From: Bombyx mori
Taxonomy: Eukaryota > Arthropoda > Insecta > Lepidoptera > Bombycidae
DNA: 64,000 nt
Assembly (NCBI RefSeq): GCF_030269925.1
Contig: NC_085132.1
Span: 4,982,501 to 5,046,500, forward strand
Direction: 5' to 3'
A program made the position numbers and the translations under genes. Below, one piece after another: positions 42,841 to 52,838 of the stretch. A model generated the notes under the pieces. That model saw nothing but the letters and a program-made list of their open reading frames with translations, made no database searches and was not told the origin of the DNA. The number at the start of each line of letters is the position of its first letter. Within the stretch, counting starts at the first letter, position 1.

Positions 42841-43040
42841 ATGTTATAAAACTTATTTGTTAGACGTAACAATTCAAAACTTCGCTTCTATTAATAATCA
42901 AGATAACCTAACCTGTCAACCTAAAGTGACCCATAGTGACAGGTAAAGTGGAAAACGATCTGGGAGTCAGAGAACCAAAAGAAGTGAAGTGAGACTGAGC
43001 GACGCACTTCACTGTACTACAGACATAAGTGGCTACAGTT
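42841..43040. other. no recognised feature
   Basis: Short spacer with no gene recognised. Confidence 0.4.
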
Positions 43041-43505
43041 TGCTTAGTGCGAGCTTTTTAACGTTCTCGATAACGTAAAAGTTAGCCCAATTATGTATGC
43101 AGTTGGAACAGCGCCCCTAGCGGCAAACGTAGGCAAACGATCACATTACATACAAATATGAGCAAACTTTTACGCTATCGAAAACGTTAATAAACTCGCA
43201 CTAAGCACACAGATCAGCGTAAAAGTTAACCTAATTTTGTATGTAGTTGGAACAGCGCCCCTAGCGGCAAACGTAGGCAAACGATCACATTCCATACAAA
43301 TACGAGCTAACTTTTACGCTATCGAAAACGTTAATAAACTCGCACTAAGCACACAGATCAGCGTAAAAGTTAGCCTAATTTTGTATGCAGTTGGAACTGC
43401 GGCCCCAAGCGGCAAACATAGAAAAACGATCCCATTCCATACAAATATGAGCTAACTTTTACGCTGTCGAGAACGTTAAAAAACTCGCACTAAGCACACA
43501 TATCA
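43041..43505. mobile_element. fold-back/MITE-like element with 3 tandem 144-bp units
   Basis: The outer inverted repeats, 43041-43100 (TGCTTAGTGCGAGCTTTTTA...) and 43436-43496 (...AAAAAACTCGCACTAAGCA), match over about 60 bp with a few changes. Inside, three tandem units (43073-43216, 43217-43360, 43361-43505) each run from GCGTAAAAGTTA to CACACAGATCA. Each unit is itself palindromic: GTAAAAGTTAGC near its start and GCTAACTTTTAC near its middle. The core is GCGCCCCTAGCGGCAAACGT. No protein frame. Confidence 0.85.
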
Positions 43506-43734
43506 CTAGAACATATCTAAGGCTAACGCATCACGATGCTCAGTAATGAGCGAACAATTAGAGGAGGAGGAAGAACCTAATATGTTTTGTAGGTTTTTTT
43601 TGTAGGTTTGCTTATTTGTTTGTGGCGCATACAGACGGATATGTGTACAGTTTATGTTGTCTTTCTAGCGTAAAACCATCAACGAACCTGGCTTTATTCC
43701 ATAGGTATTTATTTAGAATTTGGTACTATTTTAC

Positions 43735-43965
43735 AATACCGGTGGCAGGACCTCTTGTGAGTCCGCATGGGTAGGTACCGTCACCCTGCCTATTTCTGCC
43801 GTGAAGCAGTAATGCGTTTCGGTTTGAAGGGTGGGGCAGCGGTTGTAACTACACTGAGACCTTAGAACTCATGTCTCATGGTGGGTGGCGGCATTAGCTT
43901 TGTAGATGTCTATGGGCTCCGGTAACCACGTCACACCAGGGGGATCGTGAGCTCGTCAACCGACC
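43735..43965 (+). mobile_element. Bm1 SINE body, tail lost
   Basis: CCGGTGGCAGGACCTCTTGT through CACGTCACACCAGGGGGATC. The A-rich tail is absent and the 3' end is mutated. Confidence 0.85.
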
Positions 43966-44806
43966 GTACACTCTTTGGTAATTGGTTTCCAAAGCTCGCT
44001 TAGACACCTCAAACATAAACAAACGCAGAGAGACGAAGTGGAACTTTTATGTGTTTTGCATAACTGTCTTTCGCATACTTTTTAATTTTATGAAATAGAT
44101 TTTCATCGTATTTAAGTGTTCGATAATCAAGAAACCTCGAATCTACAATCACCTGTGTGTTTTTTTTATGAACCATCAATATTGTTCCCGTAGATAGAGT
44201 AAGTCGATTTTTTTTATTGTTCGTTTAGTTTGTACTTTCTATTGGCAGACAATTGATTTAAATTAAAAAAAAAGTTTCATCGACAAAAACCCCTTCACTA
44301 AAAACTTATCAGCTCGAAACTCGCGGTCGACTCGACTATTTTGTCGATATTAATTAAAAAGGGGTCCGTACAAGTTAATATTAAAGAAAATTAAGCGAAC
44401 GCTGCGCAGTTAACTTTCTAATGAATTTTCACAATACACCAAATTCGCGGTGACGTCAAATCTTCGATGAAAAGTTTCAGTTTTGATAAAAAACAAAACT
44501 TTTTAAATATTTGTTTCTGAAGAAATCTGTAGGATGACTATCTTTATCGAGACTAAATTATTGCATATTATACATAAAAGAATTTTGAAAAATAGCTAAG
44601 TTTTTCGCAGCGATGTTAAATTACAAGTATCATCCATAGTTTTATTTATGTTTTCTGAAATATTATTTACGGCGCGTACACAAATTCTTTGCAAATCCTA
44701 AGCAAATTAAAATTCACGACACTAGGCGTTTACATATTTACCTTACGATTTAAAATGAATCGAAACTACTAAATTACTATAAGAGCCTAGAAGTAATATA
44801 TATTAA
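43966..44806. other. unique AT-rich sequence
   Basis: No gene or repeat recognised. 44280-44470 has several CG words but no frame. Confidence 0.45.
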
Positions 44807-45055
44807 ATAGCTGTACCCGTCCGCTTCGCTGGGCATTTAAAATTAACATTATTATTTCTCACCCCCACAAAGATTCTCATTATTAACGCCCGCAACTGGT
44901 CTAGGGAGTCCAACACTCATATATATATTAGCCTATCCATTAAGTACATGTATTTTCTACATGGATACCAAGTGTCAAGTCAATTGGATGCATGGTTCAG
45001 TAGTTATAACGGAACATCCGTAAAAACCACTGTAGATTTATATATTAGTATAGAT
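44807..45055 (+). mobile_element. AGCTGTACCCGTCC...TAGTATAGAT repeat
   Basis: Second copy of the 40771-41036 family, sharing ATGTATTTTCTACATGGATAC and the ATATATTAGTATAGAT end. The first bases are less well preserved. Confidence 0.72.
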
Positions 45056-45684
45056 ACATTAATAAAATATACATTAAGTTTTCAGTCTGATTTATCTTTA
45101 GTCCCGGTAAGCCGAAAATATTTTTCAAGAGCAGCTGTCGATCGCCTTTATCTCTCGTCTGTATTTCTTCGTAAACCTTCTTATACAATCATCAACAAGG
45201 TGACTCGAGAAATAATTTTCTTATTCGCTTCAAAGATCAATAAGAATGTGGCTCACTTCCATTAATTAACATCTCCTAATCAAGCACGCTACAATTTCAT
45301 CAGACACGTCCGTCGAAGTACCGAAGCTCTCTAAAGCGTGCAGTCAGTTATCTTAAATAAACTGTCCCGTTCTCCACTTAGTGTCAAATACAGATTGCCT
45401 TTTCGTCCCGATGGGGGGTGGGTGGTAATGGGTGGGGCGATAATAGCTACTCAATTATCGCCCTATTAAGTAGTTTAGAAACGCCGTTCCCGAGTACGGA
45501 CCCCGCTGTGCGTTCGAACTTATATGTTGGGTTTATGGGGAAAATGTTTTAATGGAAGACCGCGTAGCCGAAGACTCGTGTAGAAAATAACCTACGTAAT
45601 GTTATATGTAATCAGTTTTTGATACGTTTTAGTAAACGTTTATTTGGTTTATTGAAAAAAAAGAATGGTATGATTAAATTTTTA
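45056..45684. other. unique sequence with G-rich and hairpin signals
   Basis: The 105-codon frame at 44948-45265 begins inside the repeat above and has no domain. 45270-45580 looks less degenerate than its surroundings. Confidence 0.4.
45413..45463 (+). other. G-quadruplex motif joined to a 10-bp hairpin
   Basis: G runs at 45413-45418, 45420-45422, 45430-45432 and 45434-45437 have loops of 1, 7 and 1 bases. Overlapping the last run is a perfect inverted repeat GGGCGATAAT (45435-45444) and ATTATCGCCC (45454-45463), with a 9-nt loop. Confidence 0.6.
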
Positions 45685-45737
45685 CTAGTGATCGCCCAGC
45701 GGTCAAAATTCGACCATAATAAATTTAAATTATAAAG
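45685..45737 (-). mobile_element. Helitron 3' end, split by a DNA transposon
   Basis: CTAGTGATCGCCCAGCGGTC, then TCAAAATTCGACCATAAT, colinear with the start of the copy at 37071. The Helitron resumes at 46748. Confidence 0.78.
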
Positions 45738-46747
45738 ATCATTGGGCGTTTTTTACCCGCTTTTTTTAAAGTCGCGAACATAAACCAAAACACTTTTAAA
45801 TCATAGTGCTTCCAATCATATTTAATATTATGTGGTTATTTTAATTCATAACAATGGGAAAATGGAAATAAAAGTAAAATGAAATTCATATTTTAAGTTG
45901 ACTATTTGTCCTAATTACTAAATATGACCGCTCAGTAAGTTAAAATATCACTCCGTGGTAACGCTCATGCCGCAGAGTTTATAAATATAATAAATGAGAA
46001 TATAAATAGAGAAAATGAATTGGCTGATTACGTGATTCGAAACAACTTAAACAGGCAAAGAGTTGCATTCACGCCGATAGAGGCAAACAATCCCGAATTA
46101 AGAGATTTTCCACAATTAACTTACGACGAGCTATTTTTAATTACCTTGGGAATATACCATTTGAAATTGGCCAAATCTTATTGCCATGAACACATGCGGC
46201 CAAACGGAGTGTATATAATGGAATTATACCATCGCAGAGAGTTGGTAGAAAATAAAATATTAATACGAGGCAGAATACAGTCTCGTCACATAAGAGCAAA
46301 ACGCTATTATACATATATACTAATAAATCCGGCATTGCAAGGAAGACAAAGCCTCGAAGGGTATTACTGTTCCTGTATACACGGCCGCCGCACTGTAGGG
46401 AGTTGCGCGCACATCGCCAGTGTGGTATACTTTTTATCTTGGGCTATATATCAAGAAGAATTTCACGCACCTGCGGCGTTTTTAGACGAAACTCTTGTAG
46501 ATTTGGATGCGGCAGAATAAAAGTAAAGAGAAAAACATGTTTTTTTTATTCCTTTTTTCCTCTTGAATTATTGCACAAAAAAGTAAAAAAAAATTTATTT
46601 TTTTAATGTCCAGTTTCTCCTTATTCCCACGGCTCACAGATATGGGACCTATACCATTGTAAACTAGATTCAATTGCCTATCCACCAGACCTAATTTCAT
46701 TTTTGTTCGCTGTAGGTAAGTGTCCCATACAAAGGTGCCCGATGTCC
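45738..46747 (+). mobile_element. ~1-kb DNA transposon with imperfect inverted ends
   Basis: The left end GATCATTGGGCGTTTTTTAC and the reverse of the right end, GGACATCGGGCACCTTTG, match at 8 of the first 11 positions. The similarity continues in a looser form to a shared CGAACA(T)AAA block. The element holds a transposase fragment and interrupts a Helitron whose two parts are colinear across it. No clear target duplication. Confidence 0.6.
45939..46520 (+). pseudogene. SWIM zinc-finger transposase, C-terminal part
   Basis: A 193-codon open frame with no ATG near its start; the 46020 start would be TTG. It carries FTPIEANNPELRDFPQL, TYDELFLITLGIYHLKLAKS, and a SWIM-type zinc motif CSCIHGRRTVGSCAH (Cys-x-Cys ... 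Cys-x-His), then VVYFLSWAIYQEE. This architecture is typical of the C-terminus of a widespread arthropod transposase family annotated only as SWIM-type proteins. The DDE catalytic part is absent. The frame itself is unbroken over 193 codons, which would be odd for old neutral DNA. It could be a recently truncated copy or a reused DNA-binding domain. Confidence 0.72.
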
Positions 46748-46888
46748 TTTAAACATAATAAGGTTCTATAGTCAAAGACTTTTTTAATTACAGATTTCGA
46801 TACACTATAGACAAATAATATAATAGACAAACAATATTATTTTATTTTCAATTCGATCACAGACTTTAACAATAAATAAAAGAGTATA
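46748..46888 (-). mobile_element. Helitron remainder after the split
   Basis: TTTAAACATAATAAGGTTC, GTCAAAGAC and CAGATTTCGATACACTATAG follow the internal order of the Helitron on the minus strand. The rest of the 5' end is missing. Confidence 0.68.
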
Positions 46889-46915
46889 ACTAGTTTTGCC
46901 ATAAATACTGAAACA
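46889..46915 (+). mobile_element. mariner terminal remnant
   Basis: TA, then ACTAGTTTTGCCATAAATACTG, similar to the mariner end at 26959. Nothing else of that element remains. Confidence 0.55.
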
Positions 46916-46954
46916 AAGGAAAAAAAAAATCTATTGCATATTTGCAATAGCATT

Positions 46955-47105
46955 TTTTTTAATTAAAATTACAATTTTGTTTTCCCTTTGATATCTTCCC
47001 CGTCGGACAGATTCCTTTTGTTTGTTTTAAGTTTATTTTATACAAAAGCTTAGGTCTTTTATTTATCGATTGAAGCACTACAAAGTCGGCCGGGTCAGAT
47101 AGTTA
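46955..47105 (-). mobile_element. partial copy of the ACTAGCTGACCCGGC repeat
   Basis: In reverse it matches the first ~150 bp of 24811-25092 (CTGACCCGGC, CACTACAAAGTCGG in plus orientation, and GTCGGACAGATTCC). Confidence 0.7.
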
Positions 47106-47181
47106 AAAGTAAAAATCAATTAATAAAATTATGTATATATATATGAGAGCCCTGTTTCGATTATGAGATCACGCGCTCACT

Positions 47182-47362
47182 GAGTTTCCCGCCGGATCTT
47201 CTCGCTGGATCGCGATTTCGATCCGGTGGTATTTCCTGCGAAGCACTGCTCTTGTTAGGGCTAGTGTTAGCAAATTCTCTCAGCCCATGAGCTCACCTAT
47301 CCGTCCGGGTGTAGCTAGAATACCTAGTCTACCATCTAATAGATAGGGAAAGCAAAAAAAAA
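47182..47362 (+). mobile_element. LINE-C 3' tail
   Basis: GAGTTTCCCGCCGGATCTTC to the A run after GATAGGGAAAGC. Its end and flank are duplicated directly downstream. Confidence 0.82.
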
Positions 47363-47621
47363 GATATCACATTCACACCGACGAGAAACGGACCGACAGA
47401 TCGTTCCATTATTTAAATTGGTTATACGGAACTCCGATCGAGCCATTCTTGGTTGAGCCCGTCAGCACACCTACCCATCCGGGCGTAGCTAAAATAGCTA
47501 GTCTACCACCGAAAAGATAGGGAAAACAAAAAAAAAATTATATTCACACCGACGGAAACACGGACGGACAGACCGTTCCATTATTAAATTGGTTATACGG
47601 AACTCCGATCGAGCCATTCCT
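47275..47621. repeat. tandem duplication of a LINE tail plus flank, ~173 bp
   Basis: The second copy (47453-47621) repeats the last part of the LINE-C tail (CACCTACCCATCCGGGCGTA), its A run and the following TATTCACACCGACG ... CTCCGATCGAGCCATTC. The first copy of that flank ends at about 47445. Small differences show the event is not new. Confidence 0.82.
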
Positions 47622-48213
47622 AAAAGAAATAATAGGTGTAATAACATACATAATATGCACGTTATTAGTTTGTGAGCGGACTTAAATAAATCCCTTTGTA
47701 CTCAGGAATTGAGCAATGTTCCTACGAGAGTAAAAGGGATAAAACACGCAAATTGATTGCTTATTTTTACTAGATCGAACACTCCCTAAATGCTATTTGG
47801 AATCGATCCTTAGTTCTCTATACATTAAGGAAGAAATTCATCTGGTAATTTTGTGGTTATTACAGTCTTCTTAATTTCAGAAATACAATCTTTTGTTTTA
47901 GCTTCATTTGCTCGTGAACTTGTTTTATTTTTTCTTTGAATATTGTACGAAAAGACTCGTAAGTAGGTATGCGGGGAATTTTTACGATTTTCACGCACAA
48001 AACAAACGAAAAAGTCTGAAAATTTTTCAATTGTTCGATCATAATCCGAGCTAGCCTACTGTTTAAATATTTGCTTCGAAATATTATACTTATCCCGATG
48101 TTTATAGTACCATTAAATGCTCTTTGAATTGGTAAGGCGTCTTATAAGCCCATGCCGTAGGGTGGCACTACCCTACCCGTATGTGTCACAAAGTAGTCAT
48201 ACCGACTGTTAAG
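47622..48213. other. no recognised feature
   Basis: AT-rich, no gene recognised. Confidence 0.5.
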
Positions 48214-48457
48214 TTACTGGTGGTAGGAGCTCTTGTGAGTCCGCGCGGGTAGGTACCACCACCCTGCCTATTTCTGCCGTGAAGCAGTAATGCGTTTCGG
48301 TTTGAAGGGCGGGGCAGCCGTTGTGTATTTGAGACCTTAGAACTTATATCTCAAGGGGGTGGGCGCATTTACGTTGAACATGTCTATGGGCTCCAGTAAC
48401 CACTTAACACCAGGTGGGCCGTGAGCTCGTCCACCCATCTAAGCAATAAAAAAAAAC
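48214..48457 (+). mobile_element. Bm1 SINE body and tail
   Basis: ACTGGTGGTAGGAGCTCTTG through CTAAGCAATAAAAAAAAA. A short deletion removes AACTATAC in the middle. Confidence 0.9.
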
Positions 48458-48517
48458 CTTCTGGTTTTAAGAGTGGTAGGTACAATCGTTATCCAGTCTA
48501 ATTCGAGACTTCGATAT

Positions 48518-48606
48518 TTGTGAAGGTGTGTGGCGGCACTAGGATTATGGTTTCCATGGGCTTCGGTAATAACTTATCATCAAGTGCGCTGTGTGCACGT
48601 TCGTCG
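48518..48606 (+). mobile_element. diverged Bm1 3' piece
   Basis: GAAGGTGTGTGGCGGCACTA, CCATGGGCTTCGGTAATAAC. An older copy lying just after the fresh one. Confidence 0.6.
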
Positions 48607-48654
48607 GTATATGTAATTAAGTAAAAAAGCTTATGAAATAATTAAGAAAAACAT

Positions 48655-48763
48655 CCTTTTTTATTGCGATTGTAGGCATTCAGCCCACATGATGGTGAAT
48701 GGTTATCGTCGCCCATGGACTTGAGCAGTGCCCGGGACAGAGCCAAGCCACTGCCTACCCTTA
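48655..48763 (-). mobile_element. LINE-B 3' tail
   Basis: T run, TTGCGATTGTAGGCATTCAG, through GAGCCAAGCCACTGCCTACC. Has a small deletion of the GACGAGCATACGG part. Confidence 0.82.
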
Positions 48764-49085
48764 AGTACTCTCCACCAGCCTCGTTTCAAGATGGAAGTAT
48801 TACGTTCCTAAGTGAAGGAGGAAATTTATGTTTTGTTTTATCATTCCAGTGCATCTCTATCTCTCTCTTTCTCTCTCTCTTCCCAGCTATTTATCCCACA
48901 GGTCAGCTTTCCCCCCTTTACTTCTCCACTTCACTCTGTCTTCGACATCCTCGTCAGCAACATTGCATTCCCTTTGTCTTCAGCACTTCCAGCCATTCCA
49001 GTACATCTGCAGGCAAATCAATAAACATATAAAAACCATCCACTTATACGGTAGTGATCTGTCGAAAGCGAAGAGCTTAGAGTTA
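48764..49085. other. pyrimidine-rich stretch
   Basis: 48850-48920 is rich in TCTC runs. Short frames here are low-complexity Ser/Leu text. No gene called. Confidence 0.45.
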
Positions 49086-49337
49086 TTACTGGTGGTAGGA
49101 CCTCTTGTGAGTCCGCGCGGGTGGATACCACCCCCCTGCCTATTTCTGCCGTGAAGCAGTAATGCGTTTTGGCTTAAAGGGTGGACACAGCCGTTGTAAC
49201 TAAACTTGAGACCTTAGAACTTATATCTCAAGGTGGGTGGTGCATTTACGTTGTGGATGTCTATGGGCTCCAGTAACCACTTAACACCAGGTGGGCTGTA
49301 AGCTCGTCCACCCATCTAAGCAATAAAATAAAAAAGT
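49086..49337 (+). mobile_element. Bm1 SINE body and tail
   Basis: ACTGGTGGTAGGACCTC through CTAAGCAATAAAATAAAAAA. Near consensus. Confidence 0.92.
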
Positions 49338-49599
49338 AAAGTTCGTTTGGGAAGAGAATTCCGATTCGATTACGCGCATAAGTCGTTCTGAGTTCACAAA
49401 TTGAGTGGGGCCGTTTTAGCGTAATAAAGTTAATGTGTTAGTGATTTCTGACCGCGGGAGGCCAATTCCGAGGTAATTCAGACGCGGCAGGGCCCTCGGG
49501 CCGCTAATGTACTTGGCAGTATATCCTGTATCGTTATTGGGTACTAAATAAATAAATAAAAAACAGTTCATTCATTCGAGCATCAGAAGGTATGCACGG
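49338..49599. other. short unique segment, CG-richer
   Basis: 49430-49540 (GACCGCGGGAGGCCAATTCC, CGGCAGGGCCCTCGGGCCG) may be conserved non-coding DNA; no exon seen. Confidence 0.35.
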
Positions 49600-49798
49600 T
49601 TGCCCACTGAGTTTCTCGCCGGATCTTCTCTGTGGGTCGCGTTTCCGATCCGGTGGTAGATTCTGCAAAGCATTGCTTTTGCTAGGGCTAGTGTTAGTAT
49701 ATTCTCTCAGGTTGAGCTGAGAGCTAACCTACACGCTAAGGTATAGCCGCACGCTGATATAGCCTCTCCAGACTATCAGCATAGGTAGGGAGACAAAA
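49600..49798 (+). mobile_element. LINE-C 3' tail
   Basis: CCCACTGAGTTTCTCGCCGG to the A run after GCATAGGTAGGGAGAC. Confidence 0.88.
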
Positions 49799-50343
49799 AA
49801 TGCGCGGTTGAAACTACCTACCTATAACTATGTATTTATGTCAAATATTTGGTATACAAATTTTTTTTTTTCATTCACATGGAATAAAACCGTTTAATAG
49901 AAAAGTACATATGGATGATTACAACAGTAACGTCTGACCTCATAGACTCTTGAGACAGCTATTCGGATATGTTTCGTAGATTCCGCTTCATATTTTTATT
50001 TATTTTTACGACCTCAATAGGAAGTTTGCCGTATGTAAATCCAAGTTCAAACAATATTTACAAACATATTATTTTATAATTATGACACTATTGCACCTTG
50101 AAAGAAAAGGATAACCATATTCTTTCTATGATTGGAGCGATAGAGAGCGCTTACAATCGTCAGAGCCTAAACTTCATTAGAAAAAGACTATAATAACCAA
50201 TATTTGATTTCAACAGAATATTTAAATGGTTAAAGATTGTATTTTTAATTTAAACAACTTTTACAATTTTAACTCCCGTTCTTTGTTATTATGATATTTT
50301 CGAACTTCGAATACTTTACAGCTTTTTTTATATTATAGATTAA
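49799..50343. other. no recognised feature
   Basis: AT-rich spacer, no gene recognised. Confidence 0.5.
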
Positions 50344-50530
50344 ATGGTTAGTCGAGCTGAACGGCCTAGCTGGTGTTAAGTGGTAACCGGAGTACATAGA
50401 AATTTACAATGTAAATACGGCCACCCACCTCGAGACATGAGTTGTAAGGTCTCAGTTTTAACAGTACAACGGCTGTCACACCCTTCAAACCGAAACGCAT
50501 TACTGCTTCACGGCAGAAATAGGCAGGGTA
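50344..50530 (-). mobile_element. Bm1 SINE, diverged
   Basis: TCGAGCTGAACGGCCTAGC through CTTCACGGCAGAAATAGGC. No T run remains. Confidence 0.78.
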
Positions 50531-51589
50531 GCTTTTGTGGTTACGGACGATAAAGGTGTTATTGGTTGACATTTCAATATTGTGCTATAACTGTACGAGC
50601 TTAAACCGTAAAATATGTAGTTTTAACTATGTCTGCAACACGCGAAGAAAATACTGCTCTACTATTTGCGCTATTGATAAAATACGATTATATATGTTTA
50701 GAGCAATTCTAAACATGAAGTTTGTATAGCTATTTTTTGAATTTTAAAATAGAATAATAATTTTGACAACACAGTCATTATAAGTCAATCAGAAATTCAG
50801 GTCGTACGTGCACGTGTTGTAACTACATTAAAATAAAATAAAAATAACCTTCTCTCTGAATATATCTAATTATTGAAGCGACCAGCACAAATTACAGTCC
50901 GCGCTCTACACGATATACGTGTACGATTTTGAATAAAATTCTTCAAAAATCCTCACATTTATAACAACTCAAATTGTTATTTCATATCAAATGAAAACGT
51001 TGATTAATTTTCTCATACCATTGAAATGTATGCCAAACTTCAAATTACCGAAAGCCAATTGCCACACTGCCGACTGACAGTGAACGACGCTACAATATTT
51101 TATTAACCCCTCATCAATGAACGTATAATAACAGTTTAATAGACACCGATTTATCTCCTTCGAACAACACTACGAATATCTAATCGAAAAATGGCTCATT
51201 CAATTTTCAACTCACCAACGTAGGTAATAAAGTTTATCACATTTGATCTTTATGATGAGTCGAATGTGGCGGTCAAGACAAGAGTCATATCATCATAATT
51301 TTGAATCGCGTGCCGTGATTCGGCAGAATTGATCAAAGCTTCGCCGGACCACCATTGAGCCTCTTGAAAAATAGGAATAGTGTTTGAATTATATTATTAA
51401 TTTATCGATTTTGTAATCGAGAGATACTATTTTATTTTCAAAAAAATATATTAAATAAGTAACATCGATAAGATGCTGGTTGTCAAACACGTACCTTTAT
51501 AGTAAGTAAATCTGCATTAAATCCTTATTAAAATGACCATAACTTTATTGCACAAAGTTTATTTAAATCCTGTATCATTTATTTTATAC
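50531..51589. other. unique AT-rich sequence
   Basis: No gene or repeat recognised in about 1 kb, unusual for this window. Confidence 0.5.
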
Positions 51590-51632
51590 TTTAATCACTT
51601 AACTTAATTTCATATTAAGTTAAGTGATTAAA
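51590..51632. repeat. perfect 19-bp inverted repeat, 5-nt loop
   Basis: Left arm TTTAATCACTTAACTTAAT (51590-51608), loop TTCAT, right arm its exact reverse complement (51614-51632). It could form a hairpin in RNA or DNA. AT-rich, so stability is moderate. It is short for an animal microRNA precursor. Confidence 0.9.
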
Positions 51633-51688
51633 TAATTCATATTAAATTAATCTTAAGCAATGAATGAAATGTATTCAAATCTTAGCTG

Positions 51689-51707
51689 TATATATATATA
51701 TATATAT
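51689..51707. repeat. (TA)n microsatellite
   Basis: About nine TA units after CTTAGCTG. Confidence 0.85.
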
Positions 51708-52206
51708 TTTATTTTTGATGTTAATGCACTGTCGATTGCACCTATAATTGAGGTGACATCTGCCATGAACTTTTGTCAATTTGTCAATGTTTTGTATTGA
51801 TGATCACTTTGTTGGTGCAACTTATTAAATAAATAAATAAGTTTAGTGATCATTATAATTTTTTTTATTCGTCTTAAAAATATCGACTATCGATATCAAT
51901 GAAAAGTTACAACACTAGTGAGTTACTAAAAAGCGTTCCCAAGAGGCACAATCAACACACATTGAATACCTTTTTGTTGTGCCGAGTGATTTATTGATTG
52001 CGTCTCTGTCAACACAGGCGCATTTACACCGACACTGAATACTTCATTTGATCCGGATTTTTATCGATATAATATAACCTCGATCATGAGTCACATCACT
52101 CGTTAAGTGCATTTAGTGTACAAATGATTTGGTCACGGCGGTAACTCTTTGAAATAACCATCGAGTATTTTGGTAAAATTCTTATGATTCACAACCCTTA
52201 ATTAGA
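51708..52206. other. unique sequence, possible 3' UTR of the exon below
   Basis: On the minus strand AATAAA occurs at 51995-51990, about 212 nt after the stop at 52207, a usual distance for a short 3' UTR. A TATCGATA word lies at 51888-51895; such words occur in insect promoters, but this one is unsupported. Confidence 0.3.
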
Positions 52207-52427
52207 TTATTGTTTTTTTTTGTTTGGGAGCGGATTTTTATCTAGTACATTACATGAATCAGTTCCAAAAGTATCATTGCTGAAAATAAAATTAATGCTT
52301 TCATTGTTACTTCCGTCGATGCTTGTAACAAAATTTTCTCTTTTTGTCTTAAAGCATTCCATACATTCAGAAATACACCTTTTAAATGGTTTAAAGAGTC
52401 GTGCAACTAATTTGACCTCATAGTAAA
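52207..52427 (-). CDS. possible last coding exon of an unidentified host gene
   Basis: On the minus strand CTTTATTTCAG, a good 3' splice acceptor with a pyrimidine run, is followed by about 72 codons without a stop, then TAA at 52209-52207. The residues are not low-complexity: YYEVKLVARLFKPFKRC, then ISECMECFKTKRENFV, then a Ser/Asn/Asp-rich part, ending PNKKKQ. An AATAAA signal lies 212 nt further on. The basic, cysteine-bearing start could be a cytoplasmic tail after a membrane segment, but I do not recognise the family. Upstream exons would lie at higher coordinates and I could not place them. It may also be a chance frame. Confidence 0.4.
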
Positions 52428-52668
52428 CTGAAATAAAGTTCCATCCATTTTTGGATCTTAATGATAATGATAATAACGGATTGATATACTACTATGATAT
52501 ACCGTGTAGTAAAGTAATTTCAGTATTTGACAAATTATAATTTCAGAAACAAACGAAAACTGACTTCAAGGGTAAAATGTACTAATAAAACATAAATCCA
52601 AAAAAAATATTACTAAATCCTTCCACAAATCACGTAGATATTCGTGAGTATACATAATTTACATAAGG
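52428..52668. other. no recognised feature
   Basis: Would be the final part of the upstream intron if the exon is real. Confidence 0.4.
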
Positions 52669-52838
52669 TAGGACCTCTTGTGAGTCCGCGCGGGTAGGTA
52701 CCACCACCCTGCCTATTTAGGCCGTGAAGCAGTAATGCGTTTCGGTTTGAAAGGTGGGGCAGCCGTTATAACTATACTTGAGACCTTAGAACTTGTATCT
52801 CAAGGTGGGTGGCGCATTTATGTTGTGAATGTCTATGG
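52669..52838 (+). mobile_element. Bm1 SINE, 3'-truncated
   Basis: GGTAGGACCTCTTGTGAGTC to GTGAATGTCTATGG, where it stops abruptly without the tail. Confidence 0.88.

Noticed and set aside
44948..45265. 105-codon open frame
   Set aside because: Begins within a dispersed RTE-like repeat and shows no domain or splice context.
51888..51895. TATCGATA as a promoter element
   Set aside because: One word only, and it lies beyond the suggested 3' end of the candidate exon; too weak to call.
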